From NCBI GenBank assembly GCA_964581515.1, contig CAZOOV010000006.1, positions 62,001 through 126,000 on the forward strand: a stretch of DNA of 64,000 nucleotides. The letters run 5' to 3'. This stretch comes from JACJVV01 sp964581515 (GTDB taxonomy: Archaea; Nanobdellota; Nanobdellia; Woesearchaeales; JACJVV01). Below are positions 26,194 to 34,336 of this stretch, piece by piece. How positions within the stretch are numbered: position 1 is the stretch's first letter; every line of letters begins with the position of its first letter. The notes under the pieces were generated by a model. It was not told where the DNA came from. It saw only the letters and a program-made list of their open reading frames with translations, and did not search any database. A program made the translations under genes and the position numbers.

Positions 26194-26505
26194 TTATTTA
26201 TCCTCTTCTTCTTTTCCTTTTTTTGCTTTTTCGTCTTCTTCATCTTCAAATTCATCAAAATCTTCAAACTTTCCTGCATCGTTCTCTTTTTCTTCAAGAT
26301 TTTCTAGATCTCCTTCAGGTTTAAGTTCTCCTTCATTCTCTATTTCTTCTTCAAATTCTTTCTCTTCTTCTTTTTCTTCTGCGTCAAGTTCTTTGAATGT
26401 TTCTTCAAAATCCCCTTCAGAACTAGGTACTTGATCTTCTTTCTCTTCTGTATTATCTTCTTCTTTCTCTTCTTCTTTTCTTTGGTTTTCTTTGTTCTCT
26501 TCCAT
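26194..26505 (-). CDS. Highly acidic Glu-rich protein
   Basis: The start is placed at the ATG at 26505, preceded by GAGAGGG; an in-frame ATG 14 codons upstream lacks a site. The 103-residue product is almost wholly Glu, Lys and Asp (EEKEEDNTEEKEDQVPSS and similar) and is probably disordered. The strong codon-purine bias makes spurious frames easy here, but the ribosome-binding site and the divergent neighbour with its own site support a real gene. The function is unknown. Confidence 0.5.
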   Translation of the reverse strand: MEENKENQRKEEEKEEDNTEEKEDQVPSSEGDFEETFKELDAEEKEEEKEFEEEIENEGELKPEGDLENLEEKENDAGKFEDFDEFEDEEDEKAKKGKEEEDK

Positions 26506-26623
26506 ATTATCCCTCTCATGATGTATATCATTTATTAATTTTTCCAATCACTAGGGTGGTACCAGTAACAACATTTATAAATTCTTAATATTGCAGTCTA
26601 TTAATTATAGAGAGGTGTGTAAT

Positions 26624-26890
26624 ATGTTGTTTAAGAAAAATAAAGATTCTGAAATACCGCCATTGCCTGATGAGTTAGAACCAGAACAAAAGATTGTTCC
26701 TAATGAATCTGATGAAAAAATGCTAGAAAAGTCTTTTAATGATTCTGATGCTAAAGAAGAGACTACAGAGGATCCTATCGTTAAGTTGAATGATGATCTT
26801 AAAGATATTGAAAATGAACTTAATACAACTGAATCTTCAATAAAAAAGATTGATAAACAGCTCGATAAGTTAAATAAGAAAGTAAATTAG
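26624..26890 (+). CDS. Small acidic protein with coiled-coil end
   Basis: The ATG at 26624 follows GAGAGGTG; the frame is open a further 11 codons upstream. The 88-residue product begins MLFKKNKDSEIPPLPDELEP, a short basic start then a Pro/Glu segment, and ends in a predicted coiled coil (LNDDLKDIENELNTTESSI onward). It is divergent from the Glu-rich gene. A heptad pattern similar to DEEIKEIDKEISTDD occurs in the protein at 27465. The function is unknown. Confidence 0.6.
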   Translation: MLFKKNKDSEIPPLPDELEPEQKIVPNESDEKMLEKSFNDSDAKEETTEDPIVKLNDDLKDIENELNTTESSIKKIDKQLDKLNKKVN

Positions 26891-27006
26891 AATCTTATCT
26901 TGTCCTATTTTTATTTAATTTTATCTAACCTATTTCTTGAAATTTAAATATAACTATCTGTATTATATTTCTAGTATTAATTTATTTAAATTTACACTCT
27001 TGCTAT

Positions 27007-27354
27007 TTAGAACTCGTTCATATCTTCAAGATTTTTCAAGTATCCTTTCTTCTTCAGAATATCTACTTGTATTGGTTTATATTTGAATATGATATCTCCT
27101 TTATCATCTCCACCAAATTCCCAAGGTTGTACAAGAACGATATCGTTATCCCTTACCCATAGTCTTCTCTTAAGTTTTCCTGGGATTCTGCAGATTCTGG
27201 ATTTTCCATCAAAACATTTTACTCTGTTTCTACTAGCACCCAGTCTTTGTTCAAGCATTCCTAGAATTTCTCCTTCACGTGGAGTTCTTACTCTGATTAC
27301 TTGATCAGCATCCTGATCTTTCTTTTTCTTGTTAAAAGGCTTCCTAAATACCAT
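27007..27354 (-). CDS. eif1a: Translation initiation factor aIF1A
   Basis: An OB-fold factor that binds the A site of the small subunit during initiation. It matches aIF1A throughout: VIRVRTPREGEILGMLEQRL, then GASRNRVKCFDGKSRICRIP, GKLKRRLWVRDNDIVLVQPW and KGDIIFKYKPIQVDILKKKG. The 115-residue length and the basic N-terminus (KPFNKKKKDQ) are typical. It is a single gene. Confidence 0.95.
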   Translation of the reverse strand: MVFRKPFNKKKKDQDADQVIRVRTPREGEILGMLEQRLGASRNRVKCFDGKSRICRIPGKLKRRLWVRDNDIVLVQPWEFGGDDKGDIIFKYKPIQVDILKKKGYLKNLEDMNEF

Positions 27355-27464
27355 CTAAAAGAACAAATTTCACTTCCTTTATAAACGTTTTCTAAAAAAA
27401 TAATAAACAAAAGAATTAATAATAAAAAAATAATAAAAATAGAATGAAAAATTATTTTTCGTTC

Positions 27465-28472
27465 TTAATAATTATTTTGCTGATTAGGTTGTTCTACAGG
27501 TTGTCCTTCAGGCTCTTCTTTTTTCTCTTCTATTAAGTCATCCATTGAAGCTTCTTGTTTATCTACATTATCTGGTGAAGGCACTTCTGGCTCAGCTTGT
27601 GGTTGCTCAGCAGGCTCTTGTTGTACTTCTTGCTGCACTTCTTCTTGAGGTGCTGCTTGTTCTTCAGCCTGAGGTGGAGGGACATCTAGTTCTTCTTCTG
27701 TCTGTGCAACTTCTTGTTGTTCAGGAGCACTGTCAGGTTCAGGGATAGGCTCGCTTGATTCAGGTACGCTTTCTGGTGAAGGCACTTCTGGCTCAGCTTG
27801 TGGTTGCTCAGCAGGCTCTTGTTGTACTTCTTGCTGCACTTCTTCTTGAGGTGCTGCTTGTTCTTCAGCCTGAGGTGGAGGAACATCTAGTTCTTCCTCT
27901 GTTTGTGCAGTCTCTTGTTCCATTGCTTGTTCTACAGGTGCTTGTTGTTCTTGCTGTACTTCTTCTGGTTGTGCTTCTTGCTGCACTTCTTCTTGAGGTG
28001 CCGGTTCTGTCTCTTGAGGCACTTCTACTGGTGCAACAGCCTCTTGTACTTCTTCTGGCTGTGCTACTTCTTCAACTTTATTTTCTTCCTCTGTGTATAA
28101 TGCATTCAAAGGTTTCTGACTCTGTAGTATGTCCTGGCTTTTTTCTGCAAGTCCAGCATCACTTTCTATCTTTTCTATTTCCTTATCAATCTGATTTATT
28201 TTTTCTTCTTCTTTAGCAATATTATCATCATCAGTGCTTATTTCTTTATCTATCTCTTTTATCTCTTCATCGACGAAATTAAGCTCTTGATCAGTATCCT
28301 TAACATCCTTTTGATTCATGTTCTCCTCATAATTTTTCATGTCATCCAAAGTCTTCTCAGAATGTGTGACTATCTCCTTTGCTTTTTCCATAGCATCCAT
28401 CATAGAACTAGCAACACCTGACGCTTTAAGTGACATTGCAAGCTTCTTTATATCTTCTTCACTACCCATCAT
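27465..28472 (-). CDS. Glu/Gln/Pro-rich protein with an internal duplication
   Basis: Residues about 1-115 are helical and acidic, with coiled-coil character (EEIKEIDKEISTDDDNIAKE). Residues about 120-320 are low-complexity Glu, Gln, Pro, Ala and Val (QEEVQQEAQPEEVQQEQQAP). A block starting AQTEEELDVPPPQAEEQAAP occurs twice, almost identically. No signal peptide or membrane segment. The function is unknown; a scaffold or spacer role is conceivable. GAGGTG lies upstream of the ATG pair at 28472/28469. Confidence 0.65.
   Translation of the reverse strand: MMGSEEDIKKLAMSLKASGVASSMMDAMEKAKEIVTHSEKTLDDMKNYEENMNQKDVKDTDQELNFVDEEIKEIDKEISTDDDNIAKEEEKINQIDKEIEKIESDAGLAEKSQDILQSQKPLNALYTEEENKVEEVAQPEEVQEAVAPVEVPQETEPAPQEEVQQEAQPEEVQQEQQAPVEQAMEQETAQTEEELDVPPPQAEEQAAPQEEVQQEVQQEPAEQPQAEPEVPSPESVPESSEPIPEPDSAPEQQEVAQTEEELDVPPPQAEEQAAPQEEVQQEVQQEPAEQPQAEPEVPSPDNVDKQEASMDDLIEEKKEEPEGQPVEQPNQQNNY
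27571..27909 (-). repeat. Two near-identical 138-bp direct repeats inside the Glu/Gln/Pro-rich gene
   Basis: Copies at 27571-27708 and 27772-27909 (offset 201 bp, in frame) differ at only a few positions. The 63-bp segment between them is unique. The near-identity at synonymous positions indicates a recent duplication. Confidence 0.85.
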
Positions 28473-28519
28473 TCAACACCTCGTAATAATCTTTTGACTA
28501 GTCTTTATGTATTATAGTG

Positions 28520-29014
28520 CTAGTCTTTTGTTGTAGTATAATTATTATCTTTCAGATGAAAGAGTCTTTTTACACCATATACTACCCTGGAGTTTATAAT
28601 TTTTGCTATAAATACTGTATGGTCAGCAAAATCTAAGGTCTGTTTGACATGACATTCCATATATGCACAAGCCTCCTTAATCCTAGGGCATTCTATTGAT
28701 GTAGTATTATCTTTTATTAGTCCTAATTCTTCAAATTTATCTATATGTTCACCATGTATCAAATCACATTGATGTGCTTTTTTATCCATATCAAAAGACA
28801 TAAAATTGACGATAAAAACACCAGATATCTTTATCATGTTGACAATGTTTTTGTTATTGTGTACAGCGATTGCATAAAGCATCTCTTCTTTTGATACAGG
28901 CATATGCCAATATACTGTTTCTATATCATCTCTTTCAATCTCTTTACCAAACTGTTCAATTAATGCTCTTGTAGTAATGAGAACAACTTGTTGCGGGCCT
29001 AAGAGCTCTGACAT
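28520..29014 (-). CDS. Flavin reductase-like (FMN-binding split-barrel) protein
   Basis: The pattern GPQQVVLITTRAL..., YAIAVHNNKNIVNMIKISGVFIVNFMS and ACAYMECHVKQTLDFADHTVFIAKI is that of the flavin reductase-like family that binds FMN. The length of 164 fits. The electron donor and target are unknown. Its ATG is immediately after the stop codon of the membrane protein gene at 29015, so the two are one transcript. Confidence 0.8.
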   Translation of the reverse strand: MSELLGPQQVVLITTRALIEQFGKEIERDDIETVYWHMPVSKEEMLYAIAVHNNKNIVNMIKISGVFIVNFMSFDMDKKAHQCDLIHGEHIDKFEELGLIKDNTTSIECPRIKEACAYMECHVKQTLDFADHTVFIAKIINSRVVYGVKRLFHLKDNNYTTTKD

Positions 29015-29734
29015 CTAAAATTCCTCTATCAACTCTATGCTTACTATGATGTACCATATGGTGTAAAGTATGAATGGTATATAAAACAATGGCAGGCTAA
29101 AAGGTAAGAGTACCATTTCGACTAATATTAAAGGAGTTAGCGAATAAAAACCTGCTGAAAGTAATTTTTTGTATTTGATCTTCTTTTTCATTATGCTAAC
29201 TATGATTTTCGTTAGCAAGGAATATATCAATACTATTATTAAGTATTTTACCAGATTATATACATAGAAGTATACTAGTATTGACGGTAAGAGAAATAAG
29301 AACAATAATCCTGTCAGTTTTGCTGCTGCTTCAGGATTCTCTTTGACATTTTTGTAGACATCCACTGGGAAATTCTTTTTCACACCAAATATTGGTTGAT
29401 AAATCAGTTCTTTGTTTGTAATTATGAATTTTCCTTTTGTTGCGTTAGCATCATTAGCAATGCTTAGTGCTGGATCTTTTGTCGGAAATCCCAGTGGCTC
29501 AGTGGTATTGAATTTAATGTCTATTGTGAACTCTTCCACTTTTGAGAGTTCTTGTTTGACCATTTCTGGAAATGATATGAGTCCAGGTAGTGCCATGAGA
29601 AGTGCAATTATTGACATCAATGTAAATAGCTTGAATACATAGGAAAAACCTTCATTCCATTTGCTTTGCGTCAGTTCTTTATAATGAAATATGCTAAATG
29701 ACTTGATAAATACTTTCCAAAACTCGCTTTTCAT
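29015..29734 (-). CDS. Polytopic membrane protein, DUF1189-like
   Basis: 239 residues with one hydrophobic helix at about 33-53, an extracytoplasmic domain at about 55-135, and four further helices (about 140-157, 158-180, 190-210 and 212-235). The N-terminal FWKVFIKSFSIFHYKELTQS and the overall layout resemble the DUF1189 family; this assignment is tentative. It is directly followed by the flavin reductase-like gene. Structured element copy 2 lies about 40-110 nt upstream of its start. Confidence 0.7.
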   Translation of the reverse strand: MKSEFWKVFIKSFSIFHYKELTQSKWNEGFSYVFKLFTLMSIIALLMALPGLISFPEMVKQELSKVEEFTIDIKFNTTEPLGFPTKDPALSIANDANATKGKFIITNKELIYQPIFGVKKNFPVDVYKNVKENPEAAAKLTGLLFLFLLPSILVYFYVYNLVKYLIIVLIYSLLTKIIVSIMKKKIKYKKLLSAGFYSLTPLILVEMVLLPFSLPLFYIPFILYTIWYIIVSIELIEEF

Positions 29735-29772
29735 GTTATTCCTCTTTTTGATATATCCCTGATAGCATTACC

Positions 29773-29846
29773 ATGTATACTGGCGCCCATCGAGGCGCAT
29801 GAGGTTGCTTTAGCACCTCATAATTGCGCCGTGCCCCAGTATACAT
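29773..29846. ncRNA. Structured repeat element, copy 2
   Basis: Outer stem ATGTATACTGG/CCAGTATACAT, left loop CGCCCATCGA, middle helix GGCGCA/TGCGCC, 3' TAAT bulge, upper helix TGAGGT/ACCTCA and right loop GTGCC. Loops, middle helix and spacing equal copy 1 at 20595-20667. The upper helix and outermost pairs differ by paired changes, which supports a folded RNA. Confidence 0.65.
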
Positions 29847-29886
29847 TCCTGTATTATTTGGGATATTCCTCTTTTTTTGTAATTAT

Positions 29887-30411
29887 TTATTCACAGAAAA
29901 GGATTAAGTCTTTCTCCTCTTCAATAGTCTTATTAACTTTGAAATTCTCTTTAATCCTATTTATAATTTTTCGTTTTTGAGACATCTTCTTAAGTACAGT
30001 GAAGACAAAACTCTTTCCAATCTTTTTGATCTCTTTTAAGTTTATTTCAAGTTCTTTGATATGATGTATTGCTGAGATGCATAGAATATAATCAAATTCA
30101 TTATCTTTAAAACCAAGTTCTGCAATATCTTCTGCTTTTGCAACAATATATTTGTGATCTCTTTTCTTTTTTATCTTTTCATTTCTTTTCTTATTATATT
30201 CTATTGCTTTTTCAATCAGCTTCTTGCTTGGATCAATTCCTACACAGATGCAATCAAAATCACTTGATATGCCTGAGCCACATCCTATATCTAGTATCTT
30301 TGTATCAGGTTTAATTTCTATATTTGCTTTTACTATGTCCATCTTCTTTTTTTGTTCTTCTCCATATAGCTCATCATATCCTTCTGCTATTGAATCATAG
30401 TATTTGCTCAT
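29887..30411 (-). CDS. Class I SAM-dependent methyltransferase
   Basis: Residues begin MSKYYDSIAEGYDELYGEEQ, then motif I TKILDIGCGSGISSD near 40, an acidic strand-end residue in CVGIDPSKKLIEKA and FDYILCISAIHHIKELE as the motif IV region. It is a small-molecule or RNA/protein type (Methyltransf_11-like) enzyme; the substrate is unknown. The start at 30411 is chosen because a TTTATAAAC box about 27 nt upstream implies a leaderless transcript. The C-terminus is short and ends LILFCE. It is divergent from the membrane gene at 30465 with a 53-bp gap. Confidence 0.85.
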   Translation of the reverse strand: MSKYYDSIAEGYDELYGEEQKKKMDIVKANIEIKPDTKILDIGCGSGISSDFDCICVGIDPSKKLIEKAIEYNKKRNEKIKKKRDHKYIVAKAEDIAELGFKDNEFDYILCISAIHHIKELEINLKEIKKIGKSFVFTVLKKMSQKRKIINRIKENFKVNKTIEEEKDLILFCE

Positions 30412-30464
30412 TTTAATCATATATTTTAAGTAAAGTTTATAAAAAATAAGGTCTGAAGTCACAT

Positions 30465-30956
30465 ATGCCAGGAGAAATGTTAGAATTCCTTTCTAAGATG
30501 AAATATTATATTTTAGGGGTCATATTATTAATAGTTATTCTTCTAGGATTCTTGTTTTGGGATTTCTTGAAAGTATACTGGTTACAGACCTTAATTGGTG
30601 TCATTGCATTAGTGATATTGGCACTTATTATATTTGTAGGTGTTAAAGGTGCAATTATCATTGCATCTAGGATGAAATATTATGTCTTGATTTTTGTTCC
30701 TTTGTTGATCTTGATGGCAATGTCTATGATGGGTATGACAGAGTACAACATATCTGAATCATTTGGTATGATGAACGAGTTCATGAAAGTATATTGGGTG
30801 CATTCTCTTATAGCAACAGTTGTTGTGGCTATTTTGATATGGGTTACAGTCCAGATGCGTACAATGATATATTATAAGAGTCTGCAAAAGAAACGCGAGA
30901 ATACTAAGGAAAGAGCAGAAGCAAGAGACATGCAATTTAGTTCTCATAGAGAATAA
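30465..30956 (+). CDS. Membrane protein with four transmembrane helices
   Basis: 163 residues with hydrophobic helices at about 13-33, 38-65, 70-90 and 108-130, and a basic cytosolic tail (KKRENTKERAEARD). The two halves look internally similar (MKYYILGVILLIVILLGF / MKYYVLIFVPLLILMAMS, each followed by FLKVYWLQTLI / FMKVYWVHSLI), indicating an ancient duplication. The function is unknown. It shares a short divergent promoter region with the methyltransferase gene. Confidence 0.7.
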   Translation: MPGEMLEFLSKMKYYILGVILLIVILLGFLFWDFLKVYWLQTLIGVIALVILALIIFVGVKGAIIIASRMKYYVLIFVPLLILMAMSMMGMTEYNISESFGMMNEFMKVYWVHSLIATVVVAILIWVTVQMRTMIYYKSLQKKRENTKERAEARDMQFSSHRE

Positions 30957-31029
30957 TTTTATTCTTTAAATTTCTTATAAACAAAAACTTTTATAAAACA
31001 GTTACAAATTCTTAAACCTACTTATAAAT

Positions 31030-31140
31030 GCCTCTATAGCTTAGTAGGTAGAGCGTGCGACTGTTAATGAACGAAGTTCAAACTTTTGAACATGTTCAAA
31101 AGTAATCGCAAGGTCACCAGTTCGAGTCTGGTTAGGGGCG
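31030..31140 (+). tRNA. tRNA-Asn (anticodon GUU) with a canonical intron
   Basis: The acceptor GCCTCTA (31030-31036) pairs with TAGGGGC (31133-31139), discriminator G31140. The D-arm is GCTT/GAGC, the anticodon stem TGCGA (31056-31060) with TCGCA (31106-31110), and the loop reads CT-GTT-AA. A 38-nt intron at 31067-31104, position 37/38, contains the self-complementary TTGAACATGTTCAA. The T-arm is ACCAG-TTCGAGT-CTGGT. No CCA is encoded. Confidence 0.93.
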
Positions 31141-31178
31141 CTTTTTAATATGCAAAAGTGAAAGTTTTTGCATACATT

Positions 31179-31312
31179 GGTCCCGTAGCTTAGCCTGGTA
31201 GAGTGCTCGACTGATATAGGCTAACTTTAGATATCGAGTGGTCCCGAGTTCAAATGTTAAATTGTGTTTAATGTTTAGAAAATGCAATTTTCTGAAAGTC
31301 TCGGCGGGACCA
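31179..31312 (+). tRNA. tRNA-Ile (anticodon GAU) with anticodon-loop and T-loop introns
   Basis: The acceptor GGTCCCG (31179-31185) pairs with CGGGACC (31305-31311), discriminator A31312. The anticodon stem is CTCGA (31206-31210) with TCGAG (31234-31238), and the loop reads CT-GAT-A. A 16-nt intron lies at 31217-31232, position 37/38. The T-stem CCGAG/CTCGG (31244-31248, 31300-31304) is split by a second intron of 44 nt at about 31255-31298, position 59/60. TTCA pairs with TGAA and leaves two 3-nt bulges (AAT, AGT), and inner AAATTG/CAATTT completes a bulge-helix-bulge. Splicing gives T-loop TTCAAAT. Confidence 0.93.
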
Positions 31313-31355
31313 TCTTTTCTTTTAATATTATATTATTTACAGAAAAAGTCAATTC

Positions 31356-31793
31356 TCACTCTACTCTTGCTTTTATCAGCATGAGTTCATTTGCACCCTG
31401 GTTATCTCTTCCTCCCAAGAATGATATCTGGAACTCGTCTGTATACTTCTTCCCTTTTGGTGCAGTCATAGAACATGCCATTGTTACAGTCAATGGTTCT
31501 TGTGATTCAACAACATCTTTCTCAAAACTGTTGCATCCTCCTATTTCACTAGGGATTATCTTCAGCTTGTATATCTCAGGTCCATTGTATGTTAAATCAA
31601 ACTGTATTTGATTGAATTTAATCTTCATATTGCTGCATTCAACATATTCTGGTGTGATGCAGTAGCTGCCTTTCATTGTCCTTACGTCAATGACACCGAA
31701 GAATGACAGCATGGAAAATATTATCGCTCCTACCATGATGTATGTGAACATCATTAGTATACGTTCGAACTTATAGCTTTGATCAGCTGTCAT
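31356..31793 (-). CDS. Membrane-anchored extracytoplasmic protein
   Basis: 145 residues. One N-terminal hydrophobic helix (about 11-35: ILMMFTYIMVGAIIFSMLSF) is followed by a beta-rich domain with four cysteines (YCITPEYVEC, GGCNS, MACSM). It could be a pilin-like or accessory surface subunit, as it lies next to genes for class III signal peptide proteins, but no processing motif is visible. A TTTAAATAC box is present about 25-30 nt upstream of the start. Confidence 0.65.
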   Translation of the reverse strand: MTADQSYKFERILMMFTYIMVGAIIFSMLSFFGVIDVRTMKGSYCITPEYVECSNMKIKFNQIQFDLTYNGPEIYKLKIIPSEIGGCNSFEKDVVESQEPLTVTMACSMTAPKGKKYTDEFQISFLGGRDNQGANELMLIKARVE

Positions 31794-31940
31794 ATCTTAC
31801 ATGGTAGAGATGGTTGTTTAAATACTTTACTGGAGGATAATAGTTGTTTGTGCTTTAATTTAGAAAACAAGATGATAATATGATTTAGAATTAAATATAA
31901 TTAGAATAAATAATAATTAAAAAAAGAAATAAAGAAGGGC

Positions 31941-32612
31941 TTAAGCCTCTTCGATTTCAACAACAAGATAACCTGACTTTGAATGATGGATTATGTTTCC
32001 TTCAATCTCAACATCATAACTAATTATCATGTCTGATTTAAATCTGTTTGCTGGAACGACTTCAGTACAATTGATATCAAATCTTTCTGTTGCACCTTCT
32101 GCTATTCTTGTTACATTTGCTCTTGCTGCTAATGTATTTAGAAAAGTACCTTCAACAGAGAGGCCAGTCTCTAAACAACTAGTTATTATAAGACCATCTT
32201 CAGGATCTGCTGAGTTCCATGCAGTATTTCCATAATCACATTGGGAGATAGTACCAACTGTTGGTCCAATAGCAGAATTATCACAAGCAGTGACATTTAC
32301 AATAACATTTCTCATTGTTTGTCCAATACCATTATTAACTAATAATGTTATTTTTGCTGTATCGGGATCTGATGTATCTCTTGTAAGCTGCGCTGCACTA
32401 TGGTCCATGCATGTTAGACCTGGAGCTAATTCACATTTTTCAGGTAAGAATCTGCTCGGATTAAGTAACCCGAAGAATGCCAAAGCTGCTATTGCGATAA
32501 GGACTACTAATAATGCCCAACCGTATGTCATCAAGAATTCCATAGCTGCTTGACCCTTCTTGTTAGAGAAGCACAGACCACAGGTCTTGTGTTTTTTATT
32601 ATGAAAGACCAT
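31941..32612 (-). CDS. Class III signal peptide (type IV pilin-like) surface protein
   Basis: The motif KKGQAAMEFLMTYGWALLVV (from about residue 19) is a typical archaeal class III signal peptide, with prepilin-peptidase cleavage expected near G-Q, followed by a hydrophobic assembly helix. The first 20 residues include HKTCGLCFSNKK, an unusual CxxC before the cleavage site. The exported part is beta-rich with six or more cysteines and several N-glycosylation sequons. The ATG at 32612 is used because GAGGTGA lies 8 nt upstream. It is divergent from a second pilin-like gene at 32789. Confidence 0.85.
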   Translation of the reverse strand: MVFHNKKHKTCGLCFSNKKGQAAMEFLMTYGWALLVVLIAIAALAFFGLLNPSRFLPEKCELAPGLTCMDHSAAQLTRDTSDPDTAKITLLVNNGIGQTMRNVIVNVTACDNSAIGPTVGTISQCDYGNTAWNSADPEDGLIITSCLETGLSVEGTFLNTLAARANVTRIAEGATERFDINCTEVVPANRFKSDMIISYDVEIEGNIIHHSKSGYLVVEIEEA

Positions 32613-32788
32613 TTTTTTATTCACCTCTATATTAAATTAGTATAAATTTATAGTTATAATAGTTCTATTCTACCTAAACTCATATATAAATGTTGCCCTT
32701 TTTCACTATTGGAACACAAAACAGCATTTATTACTTTAAAGTGAATGAGAAATAATAAAAATCTACTGAATTAAATCAATCATATAAC

Positions 32789-33868
32789 ATGAAAAAGCGC
32801 TTTTCAAGAAAATCTCAGGCATCAACAGATACTCTTATTCTGTTAAGCATTGTACTTATTATAATAGTAGTAATTGTTTCTTTTACATTCAGAAGCAGGC
32901 AAGATATTGTAGTTAATAAGGCTGCTTCTTCTTTAGATACAATCACTGACTACTCAAGTCAGGTTGCAGAACTAGGTCCTGGGAATAAAGTGAAGACTAA
33001 AGTAGAGATTCCTTCAATCGTTGAAAGTATGGGTGTAGCTAATGGTGAAGTCACTATGGTGCTTACAGAAGGTGTTGATGGAACAACAGATATTCATAGG
33101 TTGCTTAAGACAAATGTAGTTGGTTTTATCACACGAAATCCTAAACCTGGGATTTATGATTTGATATTTGAATCATTTGGTTCTGGTGTTTGCGTCTACC
33201 CTCCTGGAAAAAGAGCAGAGTACTGCTATTGTTTTAGTGATGAAGCAAATCTTCATGAGTTTGAGTTTAGAAATGATTATAATGAACATTATGCTGAATT
33301 ATTATGTGAAACTAATGGTATAACTAAACCTTGCGACTCTGATTCTCCTATTAGATATAATGATCTCATTACTGGATTTAAATCACAAGTCCTTAACAAG
33401 ACAGATCTTCAAGTAGTAGATGCAACAGTCACATATAAAGTCATCAATTGGAAGAATGAGACAGTATTTGAAAGTTCAGTCTTCAATTATGTGGGTGAAG
33501 GTTATTTCAATCTTAGTAATGCAAATTATATAGTGGAAAACTCTGGTCCTCTTAATATCACTACAACAGCATATCATGAGTGCTACTATGTAAGTGAGTA
33601 TAAAGAAAAGTTAAGTACTACAGCAACTGTTACAGTAGATGTACCTTATGGTAGGCTTGTTCCTTTCCTTCTTGACGAGAATGGCAGGAAGATCTATCAG
33701 GATGAAAGCCATTATTATCTTGTTGACCCGACAAATTCAGATAAGTCGCACTTAAAGCGTGGTTGGGTTAAATCAGGTGACACATTCATAATAAGGACAG
33801 GTTTTGAATGTCTTGACGGAGAATGTGTAAATGTAAATGCTTCCTTGTATCATTCAGGAAATCCTTAG
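32789..33868 (+). CDS. Pilin-like membrane-anchored surface protein
   Basis: 359 residues. The N-terminus KKRFSRKSQASTDTLILLSI followed by VLIIIVVIVSF resembles a class III signal peptide, with a basic stretch, small residues and a long hydrophobic helix. The exported part has several CYC or CxxC-type cysteines (VCVYPPGKRAEYCYCFSD) and many sequons (NKTD, NETV, NLSN, NITT). It is divergent from the pilin-like gene at 31941 and probably belongs to the same surface structure; this is inference. Confidence 0.75.
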   Translation: MKKRFSRKSQASTDTLILLSIVLIIIVVIVSFTFRSRQDIVVNKAASSLDTITDYSSQVAELGPGNKVKTKVEIPSIVESMGVANGEVTMVLTEGVDGTTDIHRLLKTNVVGFITRNPKPGIYDLIFESFGSGVCVYPPGKRAEYCYCFSDEANLHEFEFRNDYNEHYAELLCETNGITKPCDSDSPIRYNDLITGFKSQVLNKTDLQVVDATVTYKVINWKNETVFESSVFNYVGEGYFNLSNANYIVENSGPLNITTTAYHECYYVSEYKEKLSTTATVTVDVPYGRLVPFLLDENGRKIYQDESHYYLVDPTNSDKSHLKRGWVKSGDTFIIRTGFECLDGECVNVNASLYHSGNP

Positions 33869-33891
33869 ATTTATTATTTCTATTATTATTA

Positions 33892-34200
33892 TTATTTCTT
33901 TGTTCTTATCACAAATCTTCTTATGCCCTTACATTTCTGGCAGTGATACAGCATCATCTTATTCTTTGTCCTGATAATACAGTTCTTGCCAGGCATAAGG
34001 AATGAATGGCACTCTTTGCAAAAAAGCGCTTTTTGCTCTTTTGTTAGTCTTACCTTTATCTTATCCCTTACACGAAGAGCCATCTTCACATATCTATCAG
34101 AAAGCTTAGGATCTTCTTTGAAAATTTCCTTTGCTTGTTTGAAGAGTGTTTCGATATGCTCTTTTGCTATCTTCTTCTGCTGTTGCTTTGTCGTTCGCAT
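33892..34200 (-). CDS. rnp4: RNase P protein subunit 4 (Rpp21/Rpr2)
   Basis: 102 residues. The N-terminal helices (KKIAKEHIETLFKQAKEIFK, LSDRYVKMALRVRDKIKVRL) and the zinc ribbon (FCKECHSFLMPG, then YHCQKCKG) match archaeal Rnp4. It is a protein component of RNase P, which cleaves the 5' leader from precursor tRNAs. It is divergent from the helicase-methyltransferase operon. The other RNase P protein seen here is Rnp2 at 49748. Confidence 0.93.
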   Translation of the reverse strand: MRTTKQQQKKIAKEHIETLFKQAKEIFKEDPKLSDRYVKMALRVRDKIKVRLTKEQKALFCKECHSFLMPGKNCIIRTKNKMMLYHCQKCKGIRRFVIRTKK

Positions 34201-34273
34201 TTTTTATTCCTTATATATCTTTAATATAATCTCTAATATAAAACTTTAGCTGAAATGGGCTTACTATAAAAAC

Positions 34274-34311
34274 TTCACTTTATAGTGGTAAACATAACAA
34301 TATTTTTAAAT
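34274..34311 (+). promoter_or_regulatory. Promoter of the helicase-methyltransferase operon with shared upstream element
   Basis: TTCACTTTATAGTGGT at 34274-34289 is followed after 14 nt by a TTTTAAAT TATA box (34304-34311), and transcription should begin near the ATG at 34337. It is the same element as before the genes at 6058, 42047 and 47083. Confidence 0.65.
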
Positions 34312-34336
34312 GGATTTCGGTTAATGTGCTATTGAT

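Noticed and set aside
27755..28216. 153-codon plus-strand frame rich in Leu and Val
   Set aside because: It is antisense to the Glu/Gln/Pro-rich gene; the Leu/Val bias is the mirror of GAA/CAA/CCT codons, and no ribosome-binding site fits.
20595..29846. Mobile element or IS ends
   Set aside because: The two structured copies have inverted ends, but no transposase, no target duplication and no cargo are visible; compensatory changes favour RNA folding.
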